From NCBI RefSeq assembly GCF_002993885.1, contig NZ_CM009578.1, positions 2,393,751 to 2,457,750 on the forward strand: DNA of 64,000 nt, in the 5' to 3' direction. The position numbers were made by a program, and so were the translations under genes. The notes beneath the pieces are model-generated. The model saw only the letters and a program-made list of their open reading frames with translations, ran no database searches and was not told where the DNA came from. Origin of the DNA: Sphingopyxis lindanitolerans (lineage in GTDB: Bacteria > Pseudomonadota > Alphaproteobacteria > Sphingomonadales > Sphingomonadaceae). Of this stretch, positions 8,653 through 18,051 are shown piece by piece (positions within the stretch are counted from its first letter, which is position 1; each line of letters starts with the position of its first letter).

Positions 8653-10305
8653 TCACCAGCCGGTGAGCGTGCGTACGATGGCGGCTGGATCATCGGGCTC
8701 CCCGGCACCCCGCCACCCAACATGGCCATCCGGGCGCACCAAAACGAAAGGCTGTTCGTAAAGTGCGGCGATTTCCGGATCGGCAATCCGCTCGACGCGA
8801 ACCGGCACCCCCGCCTGTGCGAACGCATCGATAAGGCTCGGCAGTTCGGTCGTTTCGTTCGCAAGGACCAGCAGCACAAAAATGTCCCCTACGAGATCGA
8901 GCGTGCTGCGCCCATCGTCAAGCCAGGCGTGTGGCGCACGCGATCCCGGCCAAGTGGATGGCGTGAGCCGCGACGGGTCGTCAGCGGGCTCGAGCGTGCC
9001 ATCGGCGACAATGATATCCGAGGCCACATAGCGATACCCCAGATGAACGCCAGCGCTGCTAAACTGGCGCGAAAGCCAGCGGATTTTGCGCCCAAGTTCG
9101 GCGCGATCGAGCGCCGCGGCTTCGCCCGGCAGGTCAATGCCTTCGGGCGTCTCGTCCATCACCATGTCGGTCTTGTCGGAATTGGTCGCCGACACGATGC
9201 TATTGCGGACCGCGATGGGTTTGCGCTCGCGCTCATAGCTGTCGAGCAGGCGAGGCCCGCCCCAGCCCTTCAAGACGGCCTCCAGTTTCCAGGCCAGGTC
9301 GCAGGCATCGCCGATGCCGGTGTTCATGCCGACGCCGCCGGTTGGCGCAAACAGATGCGCGGAATCGCCGAGCAGGAAGACTCTATCGTCCCGCCACTTG
9401 CGGGCTACGGATTGATGATGGCTCCAGTGCGTGATGTTGAGCAACTCGAAATCGAAGGGCTTGCCCATGGCGCGAAACAGGATCGCCTCCGGGTCGATCG
9501 GTTCCGCTTGTCGGGCCGGGTCCAGGAAATAATATTGAAAATTCCATAGCTCCTCACCGTCGATGGCCGTGAAAACGCCGAAACAATCTGGTGTGAAGAC
9601 GAAATAGAGATTGGCCAGGCCGCGGCCGTGCACTTCGAGAAAGTCCTTGCTGCGGAAAAACAGACTCACATTTGAGCGCATCTTGCCGCGCCCGTTGCGG
9701 CGAATGCCGAGCTGGCGACGGATGGGGCCGACGCCGCCCTCGCAATTGGCCAGATAGAGGGCGCTGATGTCCTCTTTCGCGTCGGTTTCGATATGGACGA
9801 CATGGCCGGTCACGCCGTCAGCATCCTGCGTGAACCTCTCGCAGCGCCAGCCCTGGCGAAGGTCGATGAACGCGCCGAGTTCGGCGACCTTGGCCAGCAA
9901 TACGGGCTCCAGCGCCTGCTGGCCGATCTGGGTTTTGCCATAGGGCGACCAGCGCATTTCGGCGAAGCGCGCCGCAGCGACCGGATCGCGCGTCATCATT
10001 TCGCGGATGGAGGGAGACTGCACACGGTACAGTTCCTGGCCCGCCAGCCGGGTCGTGAAGATGATATAATATGGATTGTCCGCCGGAATCGCCGCGTCAT
10101 AGACCGACCGATCCATCCCCCACCGCCGAAACAACTCCATCGACCGCGCGCCAAGCAATGTTGCCTTGGGGTGCGCCATCGGTTCGGAGCGCTCCTCGAT
10201 AACGATGCTCTTGATGCCGCGATGCGCCAGATCGATTGCCAGCGTGAGCCCGACTGGGCCGCCTCCAACAATGAGAACGGGTGTCATGATGCTGGAAGCG
10301 CCCAT
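8653..10305 (-). CDS. FAD-dependent aromatic-type monooxygenase (MhpA/PheA-like)
   Basis: 550 residues. The N-terminal ADP-binding motif VLIVGGGPVGLTLAIDL, the second FAD motif RVFLLGDSAHLFAPTGGVGMN (about 300) and a C-terminal thioredoxin-like extension (about 450-550) place it in the class A flavin hydroxylases that act on phenols and related rings. It would insert one oxygen atom using NAD(P)H and O2. The start at 10305 abuts the stop of the upstream M24 gene; an internal ATG at 10287 would remove six residues and better fit the family N-terminus. It forms an operon with the M24 gene. Confidence 0.85.
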   Translation of the reverse strand: MGASSIMTPVLIVGGGPVGLTLAIDLAHRGIKSIVIEERSEPMAHPKATLLGARSMELFRRWGMDRSVYDAAIPADNPYYIIFTTRLAGQELYRVQSPSIREMMTRDPVAAARFAEMRWSPYGKTQIGQQALEPVLLAKVAELGAFIDLRQGWRCERFTQDADGVTGHVVHIETDAKEDISALYLANCEGGVGPIRRQLGIRRNGRGKMRSNVSLFFRSKDFLEVHGRGLANLYFVFTPDCFGVFTAIDGEELWNFQYYFLDPARQAEPIDPEAILFRAMGKPFDFELLNITHWSHHQSVARKWRDDRVFLLGDSAHLFAPTGGVGMNTGIGDACDLAWKLEAVLKGWGGPRLLDSYERERKPIAVRNSIVSATNSDKTDMVMDETPEGIDLPGEAAALDRAELGRKIRWLSRQFSSAGVHLGYRYVASDIIVADGTLEPADDPSRLTPSTWPGSRAPHAWLDDGRSTLDLVGDIFVLLVLANETTELPSLIDAFAQAGVPVRVERIADPEIAALYEQPFVLVRPDGHVGWRGAGEPDDPAAIVRTLTGW

Positions 10306-11589
10306 CTAGGAACCAACGTCCGATAATGGCCGCCCAGGTTTGACGCGCAAAGACACGTCACAGCTCGTAAAAGGCTCCACGCCGGTCGCCGTGACCCGGA
10401 GTTGGTCCTCGACGTGGATCGCGCCCCAGCCAAGCTCGCGATAGGGCATGTCGATGGTGAAAACCATGTTTTCCAGGAAAACGAACTCGCCCTGTCCGCC
10501 GGGGAGCTGCGGGCCAACGGGAAGCGGGTGGTCCGAATGTTCAAGGCCGACCGAATGCGGTGTTGCAAACAAATAGCCCGGAAAGCCCGCTTTGTGGATA
10601 GCATCGATCAGCGCGGTCGTAACCGCGTTGCCCGTGACGCCGGGCTTAATCATCTTGTACGCGACCTCGCAGCCGATCTCGACCGCTCGCATCCGCTGCA
10701 GCAACTCCGCGCTCGGCTCTCCACAAATAGCCACCCGGCCGAGATCGCCATGGTAGCCGCGCAGTTCGCACAGCGCATCAAAGGTAATCGAATGGCCTTC
10801 GACAACCACGTCGGTGGTTTGCGACGGGACGAGTTGGCCACAGGCGAGATAGATCGCGCGGCCGCCACCGCGGGCGATCTCGACATTGTAGATGGATTGC
10901 AATTCGGCGAAGGTCATGCCCGGCGATAGGGCCGCCAGCACGGTCTCCATCGCCTGCTCGTTCAACCGCGCCGCTGCACGCAGCCGGTCCAATTCATCGC
11001 GCGATTTAACCATCCGCACCTCGCGGAAGATATTGAGCGCGTCGCGGACCTCGATATCCGGCATCCCTATCTCTTCCAGCCACGGGCCGATGCGTGGATC
11101 GTCACATCCGATGACGGCGCGTTCGAGGCCGGCGTCTCGCAGGGCCTGCTTGAGCGCGTAGAGCGGATTTGCCGCGTGGCCGCCGCGCGCGGCTTCGATC
11201 CGGCTGAGATAGGCTTCGTCGGATGGGGAGATGCCTTCCGGCCGGATTGGCCAGCGCATGACGTCGTCGACCGCTTCCGGATCCTCCACATCGGGATCAA
11301 AATCGCGCCGGTCCTTGTGGATTGGATGGAGATAGGCCCGGATATTGGGCATCCAGGTCGCATCCGGGCTTCTGGCGAGGCGATGATATTCGATGCCGTT
11401 GACGATCAGCGCGGCTGGCGCCTCCGCACGCCGCGGCAGCAGCGCATAATTGTAGAACAGTCGCCCCATGCGCATCAGGGGCCCTCGATAGTCACTGAGA
11501 TACTCGATGTTAATCGGCGTGACCGCGACGAGTGCGTCCAGGCCATGGCGGTCCATCACCTCATTGGCGCGTTCCCTGTTAATCAGCAT
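10306..11589 (-). CDS. M24-family metallohydrolase (Xaa-Pro peptidase/creatinase-like)
   Basis: 427 residues. The N-terminal creatinase-like domain begins with ERANEVMDRHGLDALV. The C-terminal pita-bread domain carries candidate metal ligands: Asp in FDALCELRGYHGDLGR, His in ATPHSVGLEHSD, Glu in FLENMVFTID and Glu in HVEDQL. Family members cleave Xaa-Pro peptides or non-peptide C-N bonds such as creatine or ectoine. Beside an oligopeptide-type importer and two C-N hydrolase families, a non-peptide or modified-peptide substrate is plausible. It is the first gene of an operon with the flavin monooxygenase and is divergent from the ABC transporter. Confidence 0.82.
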   Translation of the reverse strand: MLINRERANEVMDRHGLDALVAVTPINIEYLSDYRGPLMRMGRLFYNYALLPRRAEAPAALIVNGIEYHRLARSPDATWMPNIRAYLHPIHKDRRDFDPDVEDPEAVDDVMRWPIRPEGISPSDEAYLSRIEAARGGHAANPLYALKQALRDAGLERAVIGCDDPRIGPWLEEIGMPDIEVRDALNIFREVRMVKSRDELDRLRAAARLNEQAMETVLAALSPGMTFAELQSIYNVEIARGGGRAIYLACGQLVPSQTTDVVVEGHSITFDALCELRGYHGDLGRVAICGEPSAELLQRMRAVEIGCEVAYKMIKPGVTGNAVTTALIDAIHKAGFPGYLFATPHSVGLEHSDHPLPVGPQLPGGQGEFVFLENMVFTIDMPYRELGWGAIHVEDQLRVTATGVEPFTSCDVSLRVKPGRPLSDVGS

Positions 11590-11617
11590 GTTGCAATCGA
11601 ACTCCCAAATTCGAGTT

Positions 11618-11635
11618 GACTTAATAGTAATACAT
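11618..11635 (-). promoter_or_regulatory. Operator-like site between M24 and ABC operons
   Basis: Read on the minus strand: ATGTATTACTATTAAGTC, matching the island motif except for the first base. It sits 29 bases before the M24 start within a strongly AT-rich patch (11615-11650) of the 217-base divergent gap, so it could control both operons. Confidence 0.45.
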
Positions 11636-11806
11636 CTAATATGTCAATGGCCAGGGGCTGCGGCGCACGTTAGGGCAATATTTATGGCGCGACTTGGGAA
11701 CGCAATCGCCTTGGGCGCGGCTTCCGCGGTGCCGCAGGTGCGCGGGATGATGTGGCCGCAATGATGCCCGAAGATGTCGTCCTGATGATCCGAAAGTGCC
11801 CACGCG

Positions 11807-12763
11807 TTGCGTAATCCGGGGGGCGTTTTGTCGAACTTGCTGCGGCGGGCAGCAACAGGTGTCCGCGATCTCGCCTTGGTCACCTTGGCGACGACGACGG
11901 TTCTGTTCTTCCTCATTCGCCTGACCGGCGATCCGTCGGTAATGATCGCCGGTGAAAGCGCGACCCCGGCGCAGCTCGCCCAAGTCCGCGCGGCTTATGG
12001 TTTCGATCGCAGTCTGATCGAACAATATCTCGTGTATGCAGGGAAGGTGCTGCATTTCGATATGGGCGTGTCGTTGCAGGACGGCCAGTCGGCAATCCAC
12101 AAAGTATTGCAGGCCTATCCGGCGACTCTCATGCTGGCGGCAGCGGCGATTACCGCCAATATCGTAATTTCCGTACCTATCGGCGCTTGGCTTGGTCAGA
12201 GCAGAGGCGCGGCAGCGCGGGTCGTTCGAATTGCCTTGAATGTCCTGCAAGGCATGCCCGGATTTGTCTCCGCTCTGTTGCTGGTGAATATCTTCGCGGT
12301 CGGCCTCGGATGGCTCCCGTCGGTGGGATATGGTCGACCCGAAACGTTGATTTTGCCGGTAGTTTCGGTCGTCTCGTTCATGGCACCGAAGCTCATTCGC
12401 GTCATTGAAGCCAATACCAGCGCTGCGCTGCGCTCCAATTTCGTACGCACGGCACGATCGATTGGCGCGTCAAACCGGCAGATCCTTTGGCGCCATGTCT
12501 TGCCGAACGCCTTATTGGGGGCCATCGCCCTGATCGGCGCCGAAATCGCCGCCATGCTGACGGGCCTCGTGATCATAGAAACAATTTTCGCCTGGCCAGG
12601 CATCGGCTGGTTGCTGGTGCAATCGACGCTCAACCTGGATTTTCCTGTGGTTCAGGCGATCGCGCTGGTGATGGTGGTCAGCGTCTTCCTGGCCAACGCG
12701 GCGACCGAAGCCCTGCAAACTCTGGCGGACCCGCGCCTGCGGACCAAGGGGCGACCGGAATGA
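11807..12763 (+). CDS. Dpp/Opp-type ABC transporter permease (DppB-like)
   Basis: Up to 318 residues with an N-terminal membrane helix (LVTLATTTVLFFLIRLTGDP), a periplasmic loop, and five further helices around the permease signature EANTSAALRSNFVRTARSIGA, the EAA-type loop that contacts the ATPases. No ATG is available: the frame opens at 11789 and offers TTG at 11807, 11828 and 11837. A G-rich stretch at 11816-11823 would suit 11828, so the start is uncertain. First gene of a five-gene importer operon with 4-base overlaps. Confidence 0.88.
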   Translation: MRNPGGVLSNLLRRAATGVRDLALVTLATTTVLFFLIRLTGDPSVMIAGESATPAQLAQVRAAYGFDRSLIEQYLVYAGKVLHFDMGVSLQDGQSAIHKVLQAYPATLMLAAAAITANIVISVPIGAWLGQSRGAAARVVRIALNVLQGMPGFVSALLLVNIFAVGLGWLPSVGYGRPETLILPVVSVVSFMAPKLIRVIEANTSAALRSNFVRTARSIGASNRQILWRHVLPNALLGAIALIGAEIAAMLTGLVIIETIFAWPGIGWLLVQSTLNLDFPVVQAIALVMVVSVFLANAATEALQTLADPRLRTKGRPE

Positions 12764-13569
12764 CGATCCGCCCGCACTGGACGACCCTTTTAATGGCGAT
12801 CGTCGCAGGATTCTGTCTGTTGGTCATCCTGTTCGGCGGGCTGATCGAGACCGTTCTCGACCCTCGGGCCATGAACCTCGACTGGCGGTTGAGTCCGCCC
12901 CTCACCCATGGCTTTCTTCTGGGCTCCGACGCCTTCGGCCGCGATGTTGCCGCTCGAATGCTTGCGGGTCTGCGCTGGTCGGTCAGCATTGCCACGCTGG
13001 CGACGCTCATCGCCTCCGTGATTGGCGTCACGCTGGGTCTCGTGGCCGCGCGGCGCGAATCCTGGCTCAGCACATTGCTGCGCCAAATCACGACCTTCAC
13101 ACAAGCCTTTCCAGCCTTCGTGCTGGCCGTGACCGTCATCGCCATTCTTCGCGGCAATGGAATCCAGGCGGTCGTGCTGACACTCGGGCTGATCACTTGG
13201 CCGGTGTTCGCGCGCGTCGCCTATGCCGAAGGCCAGGCCATTTTTCAGCGCGAATATGTTCTGGCTGCCGCAATGATGGGCATGTCGCGCATGAGGCTAT
13301 ATCTGCGTCACGTGTTGCCGGGTCTCGTTCCGTCGCTGTCGGTGCTGATCGTCTTCCACTTCGCCGAAATGATCATCGCCGAAAGCGCGCTTTCGTTTTT
13401 GGGGATCGGCACGCCGATGGGCGCACCCACTTGGGGCGTGATGTTGAGCGAGAGCCAGACCTATATTCGCGATGCGCCCTGGCTGCTGATTGCGCCCGCA
13501 GGTGCCATCGTCACCCTCATCATGACCGCCCATCTCTTTGCCCAGCATCTGCGGACGCGCGCGCCATGA
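12760..13569 (+). CDS. Dpp/Opp-type ABC transporter permease (DppC-like)
   Basis: 269 residues. It begins with a membrane helix, followed by the conserved DppC stretch LLGSDAFGRDVAARMLAGLR and the C-terminal AESALSFLGIGTPMGAPTWG, both typical of this subunit. It pairs with the preceding permease to form the membrane channel. Its ATG overlaps the upstream stop (ATGA), which implies translational coupling. Confidence 0.92.
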   Translation: MTIRPHWTTLLMAIVAGFCLLVILFGGLIETVLDPRAMNLDWRLSPPLTHGFLLGSDAFGRDVAARMLAGLRWSVSIATLATLIASVIGVTLGLVAARRESWLSTLLRQITTFTQAFPAFVLAVTVIAILRGNGIQAVVLTLGLITWPVFARVAYAEGQAIFQREYVLAAAMMGMSRMRLYLRHVLPGLVPSLSVLIVFHFAEMIIAESALSFLGIGTPMGAPTWGVMLSESQTYIRDAPWLLIAPAGAIVTLIMTAHLFAQHLRTRAP

Positions 13570-14372
13570 CGCTGCAACCTTTCCTGGAGGTGCGAGATCT
13601 GACGATTGCGGTCGACACGCCCGCCGGCCCGCACTCACTGGTCGATGGGCTGAGCCTGGCGATAGACAGCGGTGAGATTCTGGGCTTGGTGGGAGAGAGC
13701 GGGTCGGGCAAGACGTTGACCGCCTTTGCGGTTGCCGGACTCCTGCCATCGTCCGTACGGGTCGCCGCCGGCGAAATCATTCGCGCCGGAGTGCGCGTGG
13801 ACAGGCTGAGCGAAGCCCAGGGGCGGCCCATGCAGGGCCGTGACGTCGGCGTGGTGTTCCAGGATCCGCTGTCCTCCTTCAATCCGGTGCGGACGATTGG
13901 CTCGATCTTGATCGAATCTGTCCGGCGGCATCAGGGGTTGGGGGCGGACGAGGCCCGCGCTCGCGCGATCGTCGCGCTGCGGGACATGCGTCTGCCCGGT
14001 GAGAACGCCTCTATCGACTGTTATCCGCACATGCTGTCGGGTGGCCAGCGCCAGCGCGCCATGATCGCATTGGCGCTCATCAATCAGCCGGGCTTGCTGA
14101 TCGCCGATGAACCGACGACGGCGCTTGATCCAACGGTTCAACTCCAGATTCTTGCCGTGCTCAAGCGCGCGAGCGCCGAACGCGCCTGCCTCCTCATCAC
14201 CCATGATCTCGGCGTTGCCGCCGCCATTTGTGACAGGATCGCGGTGCTGAAAGACGGTCGGCTGCTGGAAACTGGTCCCACCGAGCGCATCCTTTCCGCG
14301 CCGGAGCATCCCTTTACCCGTGAACTTATCGACAGCGCTCCATCCCGGCGCAGCCTGATGGAAAAGCTATGA
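13566..14372 (+). CDS. ABC transporter ATPase (DppD-like)
   Basis: 268 residues. Walker A GESGSGKT, signature LSGGQRQRAMIALAL, Walker B LLIADEPTTALD and the H-loop ITHDLG are all intact. The C-terminal PTERILSAPEHPFTREL extension is characteristic of oligopeptide ATPases. It energises import together with the next gene. It overlaps the upstream permease by 4 bases. Confidence 0.93.
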   Translation: MTLQPFLEVRDLTIAVDTPAGPHSLVDGLSLAIDSGEILGLVGESGSGKTLTAFAVAGLLPSSVRVAAGEIIRAGVRVDRLSEAQGRPMQGRDVGVVFQDPLSSFNPVRTIGSILIESVRRHQGLGADEARARAIVALRDMRLPGENASIDCYPHMLSGGQRQRAMIALALINQPGLLIADEPTTALDPTVQLQILAVLKRASAERACLLITHDLGVAAAICDRIAVLKDGRLLETGPTERILSAPEHPFTRELIDSAPSRRSLMEKL

Positions 14373-15247
14373 AAGATCCGCTGTTGGAGGTTGAGGCGCT
14401 CAGCATCGTCTATGGCCATGGAAAGAACGCCCACGCGGCGGTGGACGACGTCAGCTTTCGCGTCATGCCGAGCGAAATTTTGGCCATCGTCGGTGAATCG
14501 GGCTGCGGAAAGTCCAGTCTCGCGCGCGGCGTCGCCGGAATTGTCGCCCCGGCGTCGGGCAGGATATTGCTCGACGGCCAACCGATCCGCGATCTTGAAG
14601 GTGCGGCTGCCTTGGCCGCGCGCCGAGCCGTGCAGATGGTGTTCCAAGACCCGGATGCCAGCCTCAATCCAAGCCATACCGTCAGCGCGATCCTGCACGA
14701 ACCGCTGATCGTCACCGGTTTTGGCAGCCTGGCATCGCGGCACGCCCGCGTTGCGGAGTTGATGGCACTGGTGCGGCTCGACGCTTCCTTGCTGGAACGC
14801 CGTCCCTCCGGACTGTCGGGCGGCCAGAAGCAGCGCGTGGCGATCGCCCGTGCCTTGGCCATGGCGCCGCGCCTATTGATCGCGGACGAGGCGCTTTCGG
14901 CACTCGATCTTACGGCGCAAGCGCGTATGGCGGCGCTGTTTCTCGACATTCGCGACAGGCTGGGCGTCGCTCTGCTATTCATATCGCATGACATGCGCAT
15001 GGTCGCGCAAATCGCCGACACCGTCTGCGTCATCAAATCCGGCCGCGTCGTGGAATATGGTCCGGTCAAAGATGTGATGATGGCGCCCAAATCAGCATAT
15101 ACGCGCCTGTTGCTCGCCGCGGGGCTCGATCCAAAAGCGGCGCTCGGCGATCCAGTCCTGCTCGCCGCGCTCGCCGCAGGTGCCTTGGATGATGTCGACT
15201 CGGCTGTTGCGCGGCTGCTCGAAAGCCCCGGAGAGGCTGGTTTATGA
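14369..15247 (+). CDS. ABC transporter ATPase (DppF-like)
   Basis: 292 residues. Walker A GESGCGKSS, signature LSGGQKQRVAIARALA, Walker B LLIADEALSALD and ISHDMRMVAQ are intact. The Walker B variant EALSALD (usually EPTSALD) is common in the DppF branch. It overlaps both neighbours by 4 bases. The C-terminal 40 residues are variable. Confidence 0.93.
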   Translation: MKDPLLEVEALSIVYGHGKNAHAAVDDVSFRVMPSEILAIVGESGCGKSSLARGVAGIVAPASGRILLDGQPIRDLEGAAALAARRAVQMVFQDPDASLNPSHTVSAILHEPLIVTGFGSLASRHARVAELMALVRLDASLLERRPSGLSGGQKQRVAIARALAMAPRLLIADEALSALDLTAQARMAALFLDIRDRLGVALLFISHDMRMVAQIADTVCVIKSGRVVEYGPVKDVMMAPKSAYTRLLLAAGLDPKAALGDPVLLAALAAGALDDVDSAVARLLESPGEAGL

Positions 15248-16785
15248 ACGACCGTCTTCGCTGGCCGATCTGCACTTTGCTCGCGTGCATGGCGCTGCTC
15301 TTCGCAAGCTGTTCGCCCAATCCGCCCCCACGCACCGACGAGGTGCGCATCGCCGTCGGCTCGCTGCCGCCCAGCCTTGCCAACCCGTTTCGCGGCAACG
15401 GCCGTCCTGGCTCACTCGTCTGGTCGGCCGTTTTCGATGCTCTGACTCGCTTTGACGAGAAGAACCAATTGCAGCCGGGGCTGGCAACGCACTGGGAACT
15501 GGTCTCGCCAACGGTTTGGCGCTTTACCCTGCGCGACGGCATTTCCTATTCCGACGGCTCCGTCTTCGACAGCGCAGCCGTGGTCGCCGTGATGGATTGG
15601 TTGAAATCCCCGGCCGGACAGCGGACCATGATGGGCCGCGAACTGCGCATCGTGAAGAATACGCGGGCGCTAGGACGTCTCGAAGTGGAGATCGAGACCG
15701 AGGTGCCCGACCCGATCCTGCCGCGACGCATGACGGCGGTCTATATGGTAGAACCGAAGGCATGGGCAAAGCTTGGTCCAGATGCGTTCGCCCAGCGGCC
15801 GGTCGGCACCGGCGCCTTCATGCTGACCGATTGGAACCCGCGGCGCCGTCAGCTGACCATGAGTCGCAATCCGACGAGCTGGCGCAACACCGTTCTCCAA
15901 CGTGTGATCCTTGTCGAATTGCCCAACGGGGCCTCTCGAACGCAGGCGCTTTTGTCGCAGGATGTGGATGTCGCGTTCGTTGATCTGGAAGACACGCCAA
16001 GGTTGAAGCGCGACGGTATGCGCGTTCTGACAACGCCATCAGACCAGGTGAAGGCTTTTACGTTCCGCATTACGGGCGGCGATCCCAAGTCGCCCATTCA
16101 GGATGTGCGCGTCCGCCGGGCGCTCAACTATGCCATCGACAAGGATGCCATATCGAAATCGCTGCTCGATCGGCCGGCACCGTCCGGACAGCCCGCTTCG
16201 CGTGGATCATTCGGTTATGACCCGACCATTCCGCCCTATCCCTACGACCCGTCCAGAGCCCGCGCGCTGCTTGCCCAGGCCGGTTATCCCAAGGGCTTTC
16301 CGCTTGTCATGAGTGTGTTGAAGAACACAGCGCCGGGCGATGACATGGTTGCGCAGGAGGTCGCGGAATATTGGCGTCAAGTGGGCGTGCCGACCACTCT
16401 GAAGGTCATTACCTACCCCGAATTCAGCCGCAAATATGCAATGAATGGCTGGACCAGCGATGTCATCTCGGTCTCATGGAACACATATCAATATCACGAC
16501 GTGACGCGGCCGATGGAGGATTTTTCCTGCAACCGTGCCAAACCTTTTTTCTGCGACCCGAAGATCACCGCCCAATTTGAAGTGGCCAAACAGATCCTTG
16601 ACGATCGCGAACGCCTGATCGCTTATCAGGCGTTAGGCCGTGCCTATCGCGATGCCGCACCGAGCGCCTTCATCGTCGAGCATCGCGACGTCATCGCGTT
16701 CAACCCCCGCCTGACGAACTTTCGCATGCGACAGCGGGTTCCGGATTATGAGATAATGCGATGGACGTCGCGGCGCGAGCGCTGA
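15244..16785 (+). CDS. Oligopeptide-type substrate-binding lipoprotein (SBP family 5)
   Basis: 513 residues. The N-terminal signal ends in a lipobox (LLFASC, Cys at about 22), so the mature protein should be membrane-anchored in the periplasm. Family landmarks: LTRFDEKNQLQPGLATHWEL, FTLRDGISYSDGSVFDSAAV and VRRALNYAIDKDAI. SBP5 proteins bind peptides but also nickel, opines, glycosides and other compounds. It ends the importer operon and converges on the GntR gene. The ligand is unknown and is probably the island substrate or an intermediate. Confidence 0.92.
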   Translation: MNDRLRWPICTLLACMALLFASCSPNPPPRTDEVRIAVGSLPPSLANPFRGNGRPGSLVWSAVFDALTRFDEKNQLQPGLATHWELVSPTVWRFTLRDGISYSDGSVFDSAAVVAVMDWLKSPAGQRTMMGRELRIVKNTRALGRLEVEIETEVPDPILPRRMTAVYMVEPKAWAKLGPDAFAQRPVGTGAFMLTDWNPRRRQLTMSRNPTSWRNTVLQRVILVELPNGASRTQALLSQDVDVAFVDLEDTPRLKRDGMRVLTTPSDQVKAFTFRITGGDPKSPIQDVRVRRALNYAIDKDAISKSLLDRPAPSGQPASRGSFGYDPTIPPYPYDPSRARALLAQAGYPKGFPLVMSVLKNTAPGDDMVAQEVAEYWRQVGVPTTLKVITYPEFSRKYAMNGWTSDVISVSWNTYQYHDVTRPMEDFSCNRAKPFFCDPKITAQFEVAKQILDDRERLIAYQALGRAYRDAAPSAFIVEHRDVIAFNPRLTNFRMRQRVPDYEIMRWTSRRER

Positions 16786-16841
16786 TCCGCCCCGCCAGTC
16801 CGCGCGCAATCGTTGCCCCATGACCATGTTTATCGACGAAC

Positions 16842-17666
16842 CTAATGGACATGGCGCCAGTGCGGACCGGTCGCGTTGCGGTCGCGCCTCAGCATCATAT
16901 GATATTCATACCGGCTTGGGACGTACAGGCTTTGCTGAAACAGCAGGCCCGCGCCATCTTCTCGTTTAACCGTTCGATTCAGCCGGATCAGCGGTGCGCC
17001 GATGTCCACGCCGAGGGCGGCGGCAGCGGCATCGTCCGCGGCTACGGCGCTCAGCGTTTGCTCAGCCGAATGCGCGTGCACTCCATTCTCCTCCAGAACT
17101 TGTATCGACAGCTTACTGGAAATATCCACTTCATTGAAATATTTGCCGAAACTTGGCGCAATCCATACGGTGGTCAGAGAAAATGGCTCGCCATTGTTAA
17201 AGCGGAGGCGCTCCAGGCGCAGCGCGACATCGTCCGGCCCGAGTCCGAGCGCCCGCTTGGGGAGGGTGGGTGGCACGTGCCACCCGAACGACAGCGTCTT
17301 CGCCGTCGTATGAACTCCGATCGTGATCAGGTTCTCGAGCACGCCGTTGAGCGATTTCGGTGAATGATCGTCCGTCCGCTCGACTGGATAGGTGCCGACG
17401 CCCCGTCGACGACTGACGAGGCCGTCATTTTCGAGGAGCGAAAGCGTTTTTCGGACCGTGACGCGCGAAACGGCAAATCTGCGGGCCAGTTCGAGCTCCC
17501 CGGGAATCGGCTTCCCCGGCGGAAACTCCCCGTCGAGCAATTTCCGGGACAGCACGACGTGCAGTTGTTGATAAATGGGAAGGTTGCCGCGCTGGCTGAA
17601 TGAATATTCGGATTTTTCGTCAACAGTATCCGCGTCCACCGCCGGCTTCTGGAATTCTTTCGTCAT
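16842..17666 (-). CDS. GntR-family transcriptional regulator with UTRA domain (HutC type)
   Basis: 274 residues. A winged helix at about 28-95 (PIYQQLHVVLSRKLLDGEF, then FAVSRVTVRKTLSLLENDGL) is followed by a UTRA ligand-binding domain (about 110-260). The start at 17666 follows TAGGAG with a 7-base spacer; the open frame extends to 18125 but that part has no family similarity. HutC-type regulators are usually repressors released by a pathway intermediate, so this gene and the GntR at 30167 are the natural candidates for binding the TTGTAT motif. An AT-rich TAAATATACATAG patch lies just upstream. Confidence 0.9.
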   Translation of the reverse strand: MTKEFQKPAVDADTVDEKSEYSFSQRGNLPIYQQLHVVLSRKLLDGEFPPGKPIPGELELARRFAVSRVTVRKTLSLLENDGLVSRRRGVGTYPVERTDDHSPKSLNGVLENLITIGVHTTAKTLSFGWHVPPTLPKRALGLGPDDVALRLERLRFNNGEPFSLTTVWIAPSFGKYFNEVDISSKLSIQVLEENGVHAHSAEQTLSAVAADDAAAAALGVDIGAPLIRLNRTVKREDGAGLLFQQSLYVPSRYEYHMMLRRDRNATGPHWRHVH

Positions 17667-18051
17667 ATTCGCTCCTAACGTCCGGAGGTAAATATACATA
17701 GAAGCGGGGAAACGCCATGAACAACGCACGCATGGCCGTGGCAAGGTGGCAACCCGGCGCTGCGCTCGATATCGGCCTGGGCAAGCCGAAAATCGAGGGC
17801 AAACGGCCCAGTCCCTTTCGTCGCTTTCCCTCATCGCCTGAGATATTCCGGCTGTGGCACAGGCCGGTCCATCGATAACCAGGCGGGGCTGGCGCATCAC
17901 AGGGTCGGGGATATGCTGGCGCTCCGACCTACGCAGATTCCCTGCCATCTTGCGCGCGCACGCCTTACTCTGCCACCGTGCGCGGCATATCGATCCGCTC
18001 CGCTGCCGGGCGCAGAAAACTGAGGCTCGCCGCAGGGCAGGATGGCGCCGC
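17667..18051. other. Intergenic region upstream of the GntR gene
   Basis: 385 bases between the leuD-like stop and the GntR start, both on the minus strand. The right end near 17685-17700 is AT-rich and probably holds the GntR promoter. I see no conserved protein in any frame, although frames stay open because of composition. Confidence 0.5.
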